From an uncultured Gemella sp. (GTDB lineage Bacteria; Bacillota; Bacilli; Staphylococcales; Gemellaceae): a DNA stretch of 34,371 bases. Below are positions 25,968-34,371 of this stretch, piece by piece. The notes beneath the pieces were generated by a model. It saw only the letters and a program-made list of their open reading frames with translations, was not told the DNA's origin and made no database searches. The stretch covers positions 1 through 34,371 of the forward strand of contig CAKMQF010000037.1 in assembly GCA_927911745.1 (NCBI GenBank). The letters run 5' to 3'. Position 1 is the stretch's first letter. The number at the start of each line of letters is the position of its first letter. A program made the position numbers and the translations under genes.

Positions 25968-28531
25968 ATGGCTATTTTAGGAAAAATATTTGATGCTAAC
26001 AAAAGAGAAGTAAAAAGCTTATCGAAATTAGCTGATAAAGTATTAGCTAAAGATGAAGAATATTCAAATCTTAGCGATGAAGAATTAGTAAATAAAACTG
26101 AAGAATTTAAAGCTTATATTCAAGAACAAAAAGAAAAAGGTAAAGATACACCGGATATATTAGATAAAATTTTAGTAGATGCGTTTGCTGCAGCTCGTGA
26201 GGGGGCACTACGTTCTCTAGGAATGAAACCATATAAAGTTCAAATCATGGGTGGTATCGCACTTCACCGTGGAGATATCGCGGAGATGAGAACAGGGGAA
26301 GGTAAAACTCTTACTGCGACAATGCCGGTATACTTAAACGCATTAGCAGGTGAAGGTGTGCACGTTGTTACAGTTAACGAATACTTATCTCAACGTGACG
26401 CTCAAGAGATGGGAGTTTCTATAACTACATGGGACTTTCTGTAGGTCTTAACTTAAACTCTCTAAACTCTGAAGAGAAAAGAGCAGCATATAATGCTGAT
26501 ATTACATACTCAACGAATAACGAGTTAGGATTTGACTACTTAAGAGATAACATGGTTAAAACAGTTGAAGCACGTGTTCAACGTCCATTAAACTATGCTG
26601 TAATCGATGAGGTTGACTCAGTACTTATCGATGAAGCACGTACACCACTTATTATTTCTGGTGAAGGTCAAGAATCGACTTCATTATACCAAGTTGCTAA
26701 TGCTTTCGTTAAAACTCTGAAAAAAGCAGAGGAAGAAGATGGTAGTGATGGGGACTATACTTTAGATATTAAAACTAAAGCTATCCAACTTTCTGAAAAT
26801 GGTATTGATAAAGCGGAAAGTTACTTTGGATTAAAAAATCTTTATGATCTAAAAAATGTTGATTTAACTCACCACATTAACCAAGCATTAAAAGCTAACT
26901 ATACAATGGCACTAGATGTTGACTACGTAGTTGCTGAAGATGGAGAAATTTTAATCGTTGACCAATTTACAGGTCGTACAATGCCTGGTCGTCGTTTCTC
27001 TGAAGGTTTACACCAAGCTATCGAAGCTAAAGAAGGTGTGCCGATTCAAAAAGAAAGTAAAACAATGGCGACTATTACATTCCAAAACTTCTTCAGAATG
27101 TATAAAAAACTTAGTGGTATGACAGGTACTGGTAAAACAGAGGAAGAAGAATTTAGAAACATTTATAACATGTTTGTAACTACAATTCCTACGAACAGAC
27201 CAATCCAAAGGATTGATGCACCAGACTTCATTTACTCAAATATGGAAGCTAAGTTCAATGCAGTAGCACAAGAAGTTAAAGAGCGTTATGACAAAGGACA
27301 ACCAGTTCTTTTAGGTACTGTTTCTATCGAAACGAGTGAATTAGTATCTAAATTACTATACAAATACGGTGTTCCTCATAAAGTACTTAATGCTAAGCAA
27401 AATGAAAGTGAAGCTGAAATTATTAAACAAGCTGGACAACGTGGTTCAGTAACTATCGCGACTAACATGGCTGGGCGTGGTACGGATATTAAACTTGGAG
27501 AAGGTGTTCGTGAATTAGGTGGTCTTGCCGTTATCGGTACAGAACGTCACGAATCTCGACGTATCGACAACCAATTACGTGGTCGTTCAGGACGTCAAGG
27601 GGATCCAGGTTACAGTAGATTCTATCTATCTCTAGAAGATGAACTTATGGTTCGTTTCGGAGCTGATAGATTACAAAAAATCATGGGTAAAGATGTAGAT
27701 ACACCACTTGAAAGTAGAATGGTTAGTAGATCTGTTGAAAGTGCTCAAAAACGTGTTGAAGGTAATAACTATGACTCACGTAAACAAGTACTTCAATATG
27801 ATGATGTATTACGTAAACAACGTGAAATCATGTACGCTGAAAGAAATGAAGTGTTAGAAAATGATGTAGTTACTGATATTATTCAAGAGATGATTGGTGA
27901 AGCAGTAGATAAAACTATGGCATTTATCACTGAAAACTTAGAAGCACACAGTGAAAAAGAAGAAACTGAAGAAATCATCAAATCACTTAATGAGAAGTTC
28001 TTAGGTCAAAAACCTATTACTGAAAGTGAATACTCAGATGTTATGTCTGATGATGAAATCCGTGAGCTTGTATTACACAGAATTAATCTTGAGTTAGCTG
28101 AGAAACGTGAGTTACTTGGTGATGAAACTATGAATTCATTCGAGAAATACATTCTTCTTAACGCTATCGATGATAGATGGACTGATCACATCGACCAAAT
28201 GGATCAACTTAGAAAAGGGATTTTCCTTCGTTCTTATGGACAAATTGATCCACTTCGTGAATACAAAACAGAAGGTTACCAAATGTTCGAGGACATGATT
28301 GATGATATTCAAGTAGAAGTTGTTACTAACTTAATGCGTATTAGAGTAGAACGTCATGAAGAAATCGAAATGAAACAAGAACCAACTAACCTTGTAACTA
28401 ACGATAGTAAAGAACATATCGCTCGCGGTCCAATTAAGAGTGCATCTCGTGAAGAAAAAAAAGCTCGAATCGAAGAGCGTAAACAACGTATTAAAGAGTT
28501 AAAAGCTCAAAAAGATAAAGAAACTAATTAG
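25968..28531 (+). CDS. secA: Preprotein translocase ATPase SecA (single frameshift)
   Basis: SecA drives unfolded secretory proteins through Sec[17 protein letters not shown] (Walker A), [13 protein letters not shown], the [19 protein letters not shown] helicase motif, the [17 protein letters not shown] segment and the [15 protein letters not shown] and [13 protein letters not shown] motifs are all present. The frame breaks at the TTT near 26416-26418; one T restores [18 protein letters not shown] and an 854-residue protein. I start at 25968 ([14 protein letters not shown]) because GGAAGG is too close to the ATG at 25962. The C-terminal metal-binding SecB-contact motif (CxCxSGK) is absent, replaced by a Lys/Glu-rich tail. 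The break is very likely a sequence error. Confidence 0.96.
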
Positions 28532-28540
28532 AAGTTAATT

Positions 28541-28577
28541 GAAAGAAGGAGACTTATATAAAGGTTTCCTTCTTTTC
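28541..28577 (+). terminator. secA terminator
   Basis: GAAAGAAGGA (28541-28550) pairs with TCCTTCTTTT (28567-28576) just after the secA stop codon. Confidence 0.7.
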
Positions 28578-28613
28578 ATGGCTTTTATAATATTTTATAA
28601 GGAGGTAAGTATT

Positions 28614-29360
28614 ATGAATAATATAGAGAAACTAAGAGAAATAATAGAATCAAATGATAATATTGTCTTTTTTGGTGGTGCAGGTGTTTCTACTGAATCT
28701 GATATTCCTGACTTTAGAAGTGCGAATGGAGTGTTTAATGTTAAACTAAATCGTCACTTTACACCTGAACAACTTGTTTCTAGAACGATGTTTGTGAAGT
28801 ATCCTGTAGATTTCTTTGATTTTTACAAAAAACATTTAGTATATCCTGATGCTAAACCGAATAGAGCTCATTTTTATTTAGCTGATTTAGAAAAACAAGG
28901 AAAACTTAAAGCGGTAATTACACAAAATATTGATACTTTACATGAACAAGCAGGCAGTAAAAATGTTTTGAAACTTCATGGAAGTGTTGATGCTAACTAT
29001 TGTACTAAGTGTAAAAGTTTTTACAACTTAGAAGATTTCCTATCTAAGACTGAAGAAATACCGAGTTGTGATAAATGTGGTGGAGTTATTAAACCGTATG
29101 TTACATTATATGAAGAAGAATTAGATATGACGGTATTTAACGCTGCGATTAACTTTATTGAAAGAGCTGATGTGCTGATTATCGGTGGAACGTCATTAAG
29201 TGTTTATCCAGCAGCAAATCTCTTACATTATTTTAGAGGAAAACATTTAGTTGTTATTAATAAATCGTCTACTCCTCAGGACAATATGGCTGACTTAGTA
29301 ATTAATGGTAAAATCGGAGAAGTATTTTCAAAATTAGGAGAAAGGTTAGGTGATGTGTAG
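28614..29360 (+). CDS. Sirtuin, NAD-dependent protein deacylase
   Basis: The 248-residue protein has the sirtuin NAD pocket GGAGVSTESDIPDFRS, the catalytic QNIDTLHE and KLHGS (His as general base), a four-cysteine zinc site (CTKC and CDKC) and IIGGTSLSVYPAANL. IKPYVTLYEEELD replaces the more common KPDVVLYEE loop, with Tyr where Asp is usual. It would remove acetyl or other acyl groups from lysines. GGAGG lies 8 bases before the ATG at 28614; an upstream in-frame ATG at 28539 falls inside the secA terminator and is rejected. The ABC exporter gene starts at the base after its stop, so they share a transcript. Confidence 0.9.
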   Translation: MNNIEKLREIIESNDNIVFFGGAGVSTESDIPDFRSANGVFNVKLNRHFTPEQLVSRTMFVKYPVDFFDFYKKHLVYPDAKPNRAHFYLADLEKQGKLKAVITQNIDTLHEQAGSKNVLKLHGSVDANYCTKCKSFYNLEDFLSKTEEIPSCDKCGGVIKPYVTLYEEELDMTVFNAAINFIERADVLIIGGTSLSVYPAANLLHYFRGKHLVVINKSSTPQDNMADLVINGKIGEVFSKLGERLGDV

Positions 29361-31121
29361 ATGTATTTATTTAGAAAATTAGCTTGGTTTATGAAGCTAG
29401 AAAAAAGACGTTATCTTATTGGAATAATTGCCCTTATCTTAGTAAGTATTTTCAACTTAATTCCACCGAAAGTTATCGGGACTGTTATTGATAAAATTGA
29501 GGCTGGAAATTTAACTAATGGAGAGTTATTCTTAAATGTTGGTTATCTTGTACTAGCTGCTCTTGCGATGTACGCACTTCGTTATGTTTGGCGTGTGTAT
29601 ATTTTTGGAGCGGCATATAACTTAGGAAGAATCTTAAGATCAAGATTATTTGAACACTTTACTAAGATGTCTCCATCTTTCTTCCAAAAATACCGTACAG
29701 GTGATTTAATGGCCCACGCAACGAATGATATAAACTCTGTAGCAATGGTTGCTGGTGGTGGAGTAATGTCAGCGGTTGATGCAAGTATTACAGCATTAGT
29801 GACATTATTTACGATGATATTTTTAATTGATTTCAAGCTAACTTTAATAGCTATTATTCCTTTACCATTTTTAGCGTATGCTACTAATTATATTGGGGAT
29901 AAAAACTATGAGAGTTTTGAGGCAGCACAAGAGTCATTTTCTGACTTGAACAATAAAGTTCAAGAAAGTGCCTCTGGGATAAAGGTTACAAAATCATTTG
30001 GTTATGGTAATGATGAAATTAAGAGTTTTAGAGAAGTTAATAACAAAGTATTTGGTAAAAATGTTATAGCTGCTAAGTATAACTCATTATTTAATCCAAT
30101 GGTATTAATCTTCGTTGGATTATCTTATACACTTACTCTTGTCTTCGGTGGAATTTTTATCTCAAATGGTGATTTATCTGTTGGGGAGTTAGTTACTTTT
30201 GTGACTTATCTTGATATGTTAGTGTGGCCGCTTCAAGCCATTGGTTGGTTATACAATATATCACAACGTGGTGAAGTATCTTATAAACGTATTGAGAGTT
30301 TATTAGCGGAAGCTAATGAGGTAAATACTAACTTAGATAGTAATATCAAAGCTGAAAATGGTAGACTTGAATATAATATCAACAACTTCGAATTTGAAGA
30401 AGGTAAGAGTGTCCTAAGAGATATTAAGTTTGCTATTGAAAAAGGTCAAACACTGGGTATCGTAGGGGTTACTGGAGCAGGTAAAACTACATTATTAAGG
30501 CTATTATTAAGAGAGTTTAATATTAAATCTGGTAATATCATGCTTAACAATAGGGACATTGATGAATATAGTATTAGTGATATTAGAAAACTTATTGGAT
30601 ATGTACCGCAAGATCAAGTACTATTTGCTATGTCAATTAAAGAGAACATTCGTTTTGCAAATCCTTTAATTGATGATAAAAAAGTAGAAGAAATTACAAA
30701 AATTTGTGGTCTGTATGATGATATTATGGCTATGCCTGAGAAGTTTGATACGATTGTTGGTGAGAAAGGTGTTAGTCTTTCAGGTGGTCAAAAACAACGT
30801 TTAGCGATGAGTCGTGCTTTGATTATTAATCCTGAAATTTTAATCCTTGATGATTCATTATCTGCGGTTGATGCTAAGACTGAACATGTTATTTTAGAGA
30901 ACTTAAAAGAACAACGTAGTGGTCAAACTAATATCATTACAGCACATAGACTTTCTGCAGTAGTGGAAGCTGATTTAATAATTGTTTTAGGTGATAACAC
31001 GATTATTGAAAAAGGAACTCATGATGAACTAATCGAAAATAACGGTTGGTATAAAGAGACATATGAAAGTCAACAAATGGAAGAAAGCTTGAAAGGAGGA
31101 AGTGAAGATGTCGAAAAGTAA
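29361..31121 (+). CDS. ABC multidrug exporter half, degenerate-site subunit (BmrC/LmrC-like)
   Basis: An exporter half-transporter of 586 residues: six membrane helices (about 15-300), then the nucleotide-binding domain with Walker A GVTGAGKT, Q-loop VPQDQV, signature LSGGQKQR, Walker B LILDDSLSAVD and switch TAHRLS. The Walker B catalytic Glu is Asp (DD), which marks the non-catalytic site in heterodimers such as BmrCD and LmrCD. The next gene supplies the partner with a canonical Glu. The ATG follows the sirtuin stop directly and the partner gene overlaps its end by 14 bases. Substrates may be drugs or lipids. Confidence 0.9.
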   Translation: MYLFRKLAWFMKLEKRRYLIGIIALILVSIFNLIPPKVIGTVIDKIEAGNLTNGELFLNVGYLVLAALAMYALRYVWRVYIFGAAYNLGRILRSRLFEHFTKMSPSFFQKYRTGDLMAHATNDINSVAMVAGGGVMSAVDASITALVTLFTMIFLIDFKLTLIAIIPLPFLAYATNYIGDKNYESFEAAQESFSDLNNKVQESASGIKVTKSFGYGNDEIKSFREVNNKVFGKNVIAAKYNSLFNPMVLIFVGLSYTLTLVFGGIFISNGDLSVGELVTFVTYLDMLVWPLQAIGWLYNISQRGEVSYKRIESLLAEANEVNTNLDSNIKAENGRLEYNINNFEFEEGKSVLRDIKFAIEKGQTLGIVGVTGAGKTTLLRLLLREFNIKSGNIMLNNRDIDEYSISDIRKLIGYVPQDQVLFAMSIKENIRFANPLIDDKKVEEITKICGLYDDIMAMPEKFDTIVGEKGVSLSGGQKQRLAMSRALIINPEILILDDSLSAVDAKTEHVILENLKEQRSGQTNIITAHRLSAVVEADLIIVLGDNTIIEKGTHDELIENNGWYKETYESQQMEESLKGGSEDVEK

Positions 31122-32849
31122 GACGTTTTTTTAGATTAATGCGCTATATGTTGCGCTATAAAGGATTATCGATTTTAGCATTATTATTTATATTAATGAC
31201 TTCGATAGTCGCAACAGCAATTCCTCTTTTAGCACAATATTATATTGATAATTATATTACAAAAAATATTGCTAAAGCTGGATTATATATATTAATAATT
31301 TATTTTGGATTGTTTATCCTAAGAGTTGTGTTTACATTTTTAGGCGAATATTACTTCGCAAAAGTAGCGCACAGTATAGTAAGAGACTTACGAAATGATA
31401 GTTTTGCTAACTTGCAAAAGTTAGGTATGTCATACTTCGATAAGACTCCTGTAGGTTCTGTCGTATCAAGATTAACTAATGATACACAGGCTGTTGCGGA
31501 TATGTTTGGAACAATTTTCTCAAGTTTCTTAAATACTATATTTATGTTTGTAGTAACACTTTCTGCGATGATTGCTCTAAGTTGGCAATTAACAATTTAC
31601 ATGATACTATTTATTCCTGTAATGGTAGGTTCGGTATACTTATACCAGAAGCTTTCTAGTAGATTAGTAGAAATTTCTCGTGCGAAAATTAGTGAAATGA
31701 ATACTAAATTATCTGAATCTATAGAGGGTATGAAGATTATCCAAGCATTTAATCAGGAACAACGTCTAATTGATGAATTTGGAGAGGTTAATAATGAACA
31801 CCTTCGTTATTACACTAAATCATTAAAAGTTGATAGTTTATTATTAAGACCAGCTATGGCTTTATTTAAAGTACTAGCATATGGTGTTATCGTAATGTAT
31901 TTTGGACTAAGTTTTGAAAGTGCTGGTTTTACAGCTGGTATAATTTATGCGTTTATTCAATATACGAATCAGTTGTTCAATCCATTAATTGAACTTATGC
32001 AAAACTTCTCAATTCTTCAAACTTCTATTATTTCTGCGGGACGTGTTTTCACATTAATAGATAATGAAGAGTATGAGCCTGAGCAAAAAGAGAGTGATTA
32101 TAAAAATTTCTCGAGGTGATATCGAGTTCAAAAATGTTAGCTTTTCTTATGATGGAAAACGAGATGTTCTTAAAAATATTTCATTTAGCGTTAAAAATGG
32201 AGAGAGTATAGCGTTTGTTGGAGCTACTGGTTCCGGTAAATCTTCTATTATGAATCTATTCTTAAGATTCTATGATTATGATAGAGGAGAAATCTTAATC
32301 GATGGAGTTAATATTAAAGAGTATAGTTCTAAGGAATTAAGAAACAGTGTTGGACTAGTACTTCAAGATCCATTCTTATATCATGGAACTGTAGAGTCTA
32401 ATATTAAAATGTATAATGAGAGTTTAACAAGAGAAGATGTTATTGAAGCGGCGAAGTTTGTTGATGCACATAACTTTATCGATAAACTTGAAGATAAGTA
32501 TGATAGCTTAGTTACTGAAAGAGGTTCAACGTTCTCATCTGGAGAAAGACAACTTCTAACATTTGCTAGAACTATAGCAAGTAAGCCGAAGATTCTTATT
32601 CTTGACGAAGCTACTGCAAATATCGACTCTGAAACAGAAGAGCTGATTCAACATTCTCTTGAAAAAATGAGAAAAGGTAGAACAACAATAGCGATTGCTC
32701 ATAGATTGTCTACGATTCAAGATTCTAACTGTATCTACGTACTAGATAAAGGTGAGATTATTGAATCTGGAACACACGATGAGTTAATAGCATTAAAAGG
32801 TAATTATTACAAAATGTACCAACTTCAAGCAGGTATGTTAAATAAATAA
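31108..32849 (+). CDS. ABC multidrug exporter half, catalytic subunit (BmrD/LmrD-like), two frameshifts
   Basis: GGAGG lies 8 bases before the ATG at 31108 (MSKSKTFF). A T7 run (31126-31132) and an A5 run near 32101-32105 each hold one extra base; removing both gives a 579-residue protein with RLMRYMLRYKGL and SDYKISRGDIEFKNVSFS restored. The nucleotide-binding domain has GATGSGKSS, VLQDPFLYHG, Walker B LILDEATANID with the catalytic Glu, and AHRLST. The signature is FSSGERQ instead of LSGGQ; together with the partner's DD this leaves one canonical and one degenerate ATP site. It overlaps the previous gene, as heterodimeric exporters do. Confidence 0.9.
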
Positions 32850-32853
32850 ATTT

Positions 32854-32889
32854 AAACTGGAAGTGAATAAATTTGCTTCCAGTTTTTTT
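32854..32889 (+). terminator. Terminator of the sirtuin-ABC operon
   Basis: A perfect 10-bp stem (AAACTGGAAG with CTTCCAGTTT) with a T7 run. Confidence 0.9.
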
Positions 32890-33029
32890 ATGCGGATAAA
32901 AATTAGTTATATCCAGTAACGGTTAACATAAATTTAAAGTGTTAAATATTTTAATTATTTTAAAAAAATTAAATAAACAATATTAGATAATTTACTAAAC
33001 TTAACTATATATTATTCTGTCTGAATTTC

Positions 33030-33058
33030 TTGCATTTGACGAAGAAAAAGCTTACAAT
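33030..33058 (+). promoter_or_regulatory. Promoter of the surface-protein gene
   Basis: TTGCAT (33030-33035), 17 bases and TACAAT (33053-33058), 60 bases before the TTG start. Confidence 0.55.
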
Positions 33059-33118
33059 TAATGTATTAATTATAAACAAAATTAATCTTAGTATCATATA
33101 TGAAAGAAGGATATAAAG

Positions 33119-34371
33119 TTGAGAAAATATTTAGGGGAAAAATATAATAAGTTTTCGTTAAGAAAATTGACTGTTGGAGTTTGCTCAATGACGATAGGAT
33201 CTTTTTTCTTAGTGTCGACTGTTCAACCTGAAGAGTATGTAGTGAAGGCAGCTGATAATGCAATTGTTCACTATAAATATGTAGGAGAAGACAATCTTAC
33301 TGAAAAAGAAAAGGAATTAATAAGAAAAGAAGTACCAAGCGTTGTAAATAGTACAGAAGAAACATATTACTTAGTATTTAAACCAACTAAAACAACACAA
33401 TTAAATAAAATTACCTAATACTGGTTTAAATTATGGAATAGGAAGTATACTTCTAGGCGGTATGCTTGGTCTAGTTGTAGTTGTTGTAGCAAAAGGTAAA
33501 AATAAATCACGAAAAATACTATCAATCCTTTTAGTAACGAGTCTAGGTGCAACTACTCTAGAGTTACCTGTGAGAGCAATGAAGGACTTACAGTTATCAG
33601 TCTACAACATGGATTATAACTTAAATGTTGGAGATAAGTTGCCAGAAATTTCTTCAATTCCTGGTTATAGTTTTGTTGGATTTATTAAGAATGAAGCTGA
33701 GACTAAAAAGAAAATGAGGATGTTAAAGAACATATTGCTTCGCAACAATATAATAAAAAACAATCAGAATTAAAAGAAAATACAGATACAAAAGTAACTG
33801 ATAAAAAACAAGGAAATAAAACAACACCAGAAAATACAGGTAAAAGAGAAGATAAAAAAGTCTTAGGTATAAATACAGTAAATCCTCAAGATGAGGTGTT
33901 AGCTGGAACACTGACTAGACCTGAATTACTATACTCAGATAAAAAAATAGAAACACCATTACATTATAGTCAAACTATAGAATATAATGCAGAACTACCT
34001 GAAGGAACAACAAGAGTAAAACAACAAGGAAAAGTAGGTAAGAAAACTGAAGTTGTAAGGGTGTTTACCGTAGAGGGGAAAGAAGTTTCTAGAGAGTTAC
34101 TTTCTACAAAAACAGAAGATCCGATTTCAGAAGTAGTTGAAAAAGGAACAAAAAAAATAGTTAGCAGAGTTACTCCAAAAGGTGAAAAATTAGTAAAACC
34201 TGCTGTTGAAGTAAAACCTGAGTACACAGGAGTACAAGCTGGAGCGATAGTAGAACCAGCAAAAGCAGAAGTACCTAAGGAATACACAGGAGTACAAGCC
34301 GGAGCTGTAGTGGAACCAGCGAAAGTAGAAGCACCGAAAGAGTACACAGGAGTACAAGCCGGAGCTGTGGT
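33119..34371 (+). CDS. IgA1-protease/Zmp-type surface protein, N-terminal part (runs off the window; two frameshifts)
   Basis: A TTG start with a GAAGGA site leads into a YSIRK-like signal, FSLRKLTVGVCSMTIGS. About 80 residues later comes KLPNTG followed by two hydrophobic spans (IGSILLGGMLGLVVVVVAKG and SILLVTSLGATTL). An LPXTG near the N-terminus followed by two spans is the hallmark of streptococcal Zmp and IgA1 zinc metalloproteases (peptidase M26). A G5-like domain (YSQTIEYNAELPEGT to ISEVVEKGTK) and 20-residue repeats follow; the catalytic HExxH part would lie beyond the window. An extra A near 33409-33412 and a missing A near 33710 break the frame. The signal, LPNTG and G5 order support the call; without the catalytic domain it remains probable only. 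Confidence 0.75.
34220..34371 (+). repeat. 60-bp tandem repeat in the surface-protein gene
   Basis: Units begin at 34220, 34280 and 34340 and encode EYTGVQAGAVVEPAKVEAPK with small changes. The third unit is cut by the window edge, so the copy number is unknown. Confidence 0.9.

Noticed and set aside
28539..28613. N-terminal extension of the sirtuin from the ATG at 28539
   Set aside because: It overlaps the secA terminator and has no ribosome site, whereas GGAGG stands before the ATG at 28614.
33970..34347. Long open frame of 125 codons on the minus strand
   Set aside because: It is the antisense of the tandem repeats in the surface-protein gene; the 60-bp period keeps any open frame open. 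No ribosome site or promoter.

Overview
The window reads as low-GC Firmicutes (Bacillales/Gemella-like) chromosome. It carries CtsR-regulated clpB, a T-box-controlled ileS, secA, a LipL-type octanoyltransferase and a heterodimeric BmrCD/LmrCD-type ABC exporter. At the right edge is the N-terminus of an IgA1-protease/Zmp-type surface protein with a YSIRK-like signal and an N-terminal LPNTG. Together these fit an oral Gemella (G. haemolysans group) best; the genus is an inference, since no rRNA is present.

Layout. Positions 1-7200 are an eroded defence island: the end of a restriction specificity (S) subunit abutting an (AT)n tract, a PD-(D/E)XK nuclease, remnants of an esterase and of an AbiH abortive-infection gene, and an OLD nuclease plus UvrD helicase pair of Gabija type. 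From 7386 to 9200 there is an NfsA/NfrA-like nitroreductase, a candidate free-standing small RNA with two tandem 48-bp hairpin repeats, two very small proteins, and a second candidate small RNA on the minus strand that diverges from clpB. clpB (9442-12023) has CtsR boxes. A minus-strand pair encodes a soluble Ser/Thr kinase and an unknown partner (12341-13647). Then come an Asp/Glu racemase with a DUF554 membrane protein, lipL, a PTS EIIC-like permease and a SemiSWEET on the minus strand, a secreted protein, and the T-box/ileS unit (19315-22294). Between ileS and secA lies an unusual set of four genes: HIRAN protein, WYL regulator, a protein with a C-terminal zinc knuckle, and a NERD-domain protein (22427-25702). 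secA, a sirtuin, the ABC exporter pair and the Zmp-type gene finish the window.

Sequence quality matters here. About eighteen single-base indels, most in short A or T runs, break genes throughout the window, including the essential ileS and secA. For the eleven genes where I checked, correcting the indels gives a total length divisible by three and a family-typical protein. I therefore treat most of these breaks as probable sequencing or assembly error and give the full gene extents. The AbiH remnant is different: it also has in-frame nonsense codons and changed motif residues, and looks genuinely dead.

The observations I rate highest are the candidate tandem-hairpin RNA at 8201-8418, the HIRAN-WYL-zinc protein-NERD cluster, the kinase plus orphan partner, and the OLD/UvrD (Gabija-type) locus.
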